64,000 nucleotides of DNA from Elusimicrobia bacterium GWA2_61_42 (GTDB lineage: Bacteria; Elusimicrobiota; Elusimicrobia; Elusimicrobiales; UBA9959), in assembly GCA_001799615.1 (NCBI GenBank), contig MGTU01000018.1, forward strand, positions 28,390 to 92,389. Reading direction: 5' to 3'. A model generated the notes under the pieces. It searched no databases. It was not told the DNA's origin and saw only the letters and a program-made list of their open reading frames with translations. Shown piece by piece: positions 63,994 through 64,000 of this stretch. The translations under genes were made by a program, and so were the position numbers. The first letter of the stretch is position 1. The number at the start of each line of letters is the position of its first letter.

Positions 63994-64000
63994 AGTTTTT

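Overview
The window is high-GC, densely coded bacterial chromosome with no insertion sequence, CRISPR array or phage region that I can see. The gene set points to a diderm anaerobe or facultative bacterium: a pilMNOPQ type IV pilus operon with a secretin, HldD, lipid/O-antigen-type polymer ligases, GatCAB amidotransferase, and both an F-type and a V/A-type ATPase. The combination resembles high-GC Elusimicrobiota, but that assignment is inference from recalled gene content; no 16S rRNA lies here.

Layout. Positions 1-6446 (+) hold the end of aroQ, aroA, an AraC-type response regulator, a response-regulator/PilB fusion ATPase and a soluble histidine kinase. Positions 6527-8958 (-) hold a secreted cytochrome b5-like/YHS protein, a DJ-1 family protein and a membrane glycosyltransferase. 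Two tRNAs (Thr, Glu) precede valS (-), followed by ychF, a UvrD-type helicase and gatC-gatA-nudix-gatB (+). Positions 19001-25329 (-) are a tightly overlapping envelope operon: two O-antigen-ligase-like proteins, a phospholipase D/cardiolipin synthase, a secreted helical protein and a tetrapyrrole-methylase-fold protein. Positions 25390-30008 (-) are pilMNOPQ. Positions 30194-32740 hold an oxidoreductase, a membrane protein, a small basic protein and a ubiE-like methyltransferase.

Positions 32741-41021 (-) encode a nine-subunit V/A-type ATPase. Positions 41205-50363 (-) encode a full F-type ATP synthase with hldD inserted between atpA and atpG and an acyltransferase-like membrane protein at the end. 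Then come a triple-REC diguanylate cyclase-like regulator (+), a secreted trypsin-like protease, a SWIB-domain protein, PEP carboxykinase, an aminotransferase, tRNA-Cys, a ferredoxin-type protein with its likely Rrf2 regulator, a YwqK/MORN-type secreted protein and a CAU-reading tRNA.

The most unusual region is 59800-63993 (-). Two short ORFs of 46 and 48 residues share an identical MSNPMIT start, five cysteines at identical positions (14, 17, 20, 23, 26; a strict C-x2-C ladder) and a hydrophobic tail ending in YF. They are followed by a PqqD-like/radical SAM/SPASM protein, an ABC ATPase and two ABC permeases. I read this as a ribosomally made, radical-SAM-modified, exported peptide system (RiPP), and it probably continues past the right edge. 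Secondary points of interest are several start codons sitting 6-10 nt after a -10 box (candidate leaderless mRNAs), a terminator-like hairpin in the V-ATPase leader, and an Rrf2 palindrome inside its own promoter. No gene-free stretch exceeds about 225 bases.
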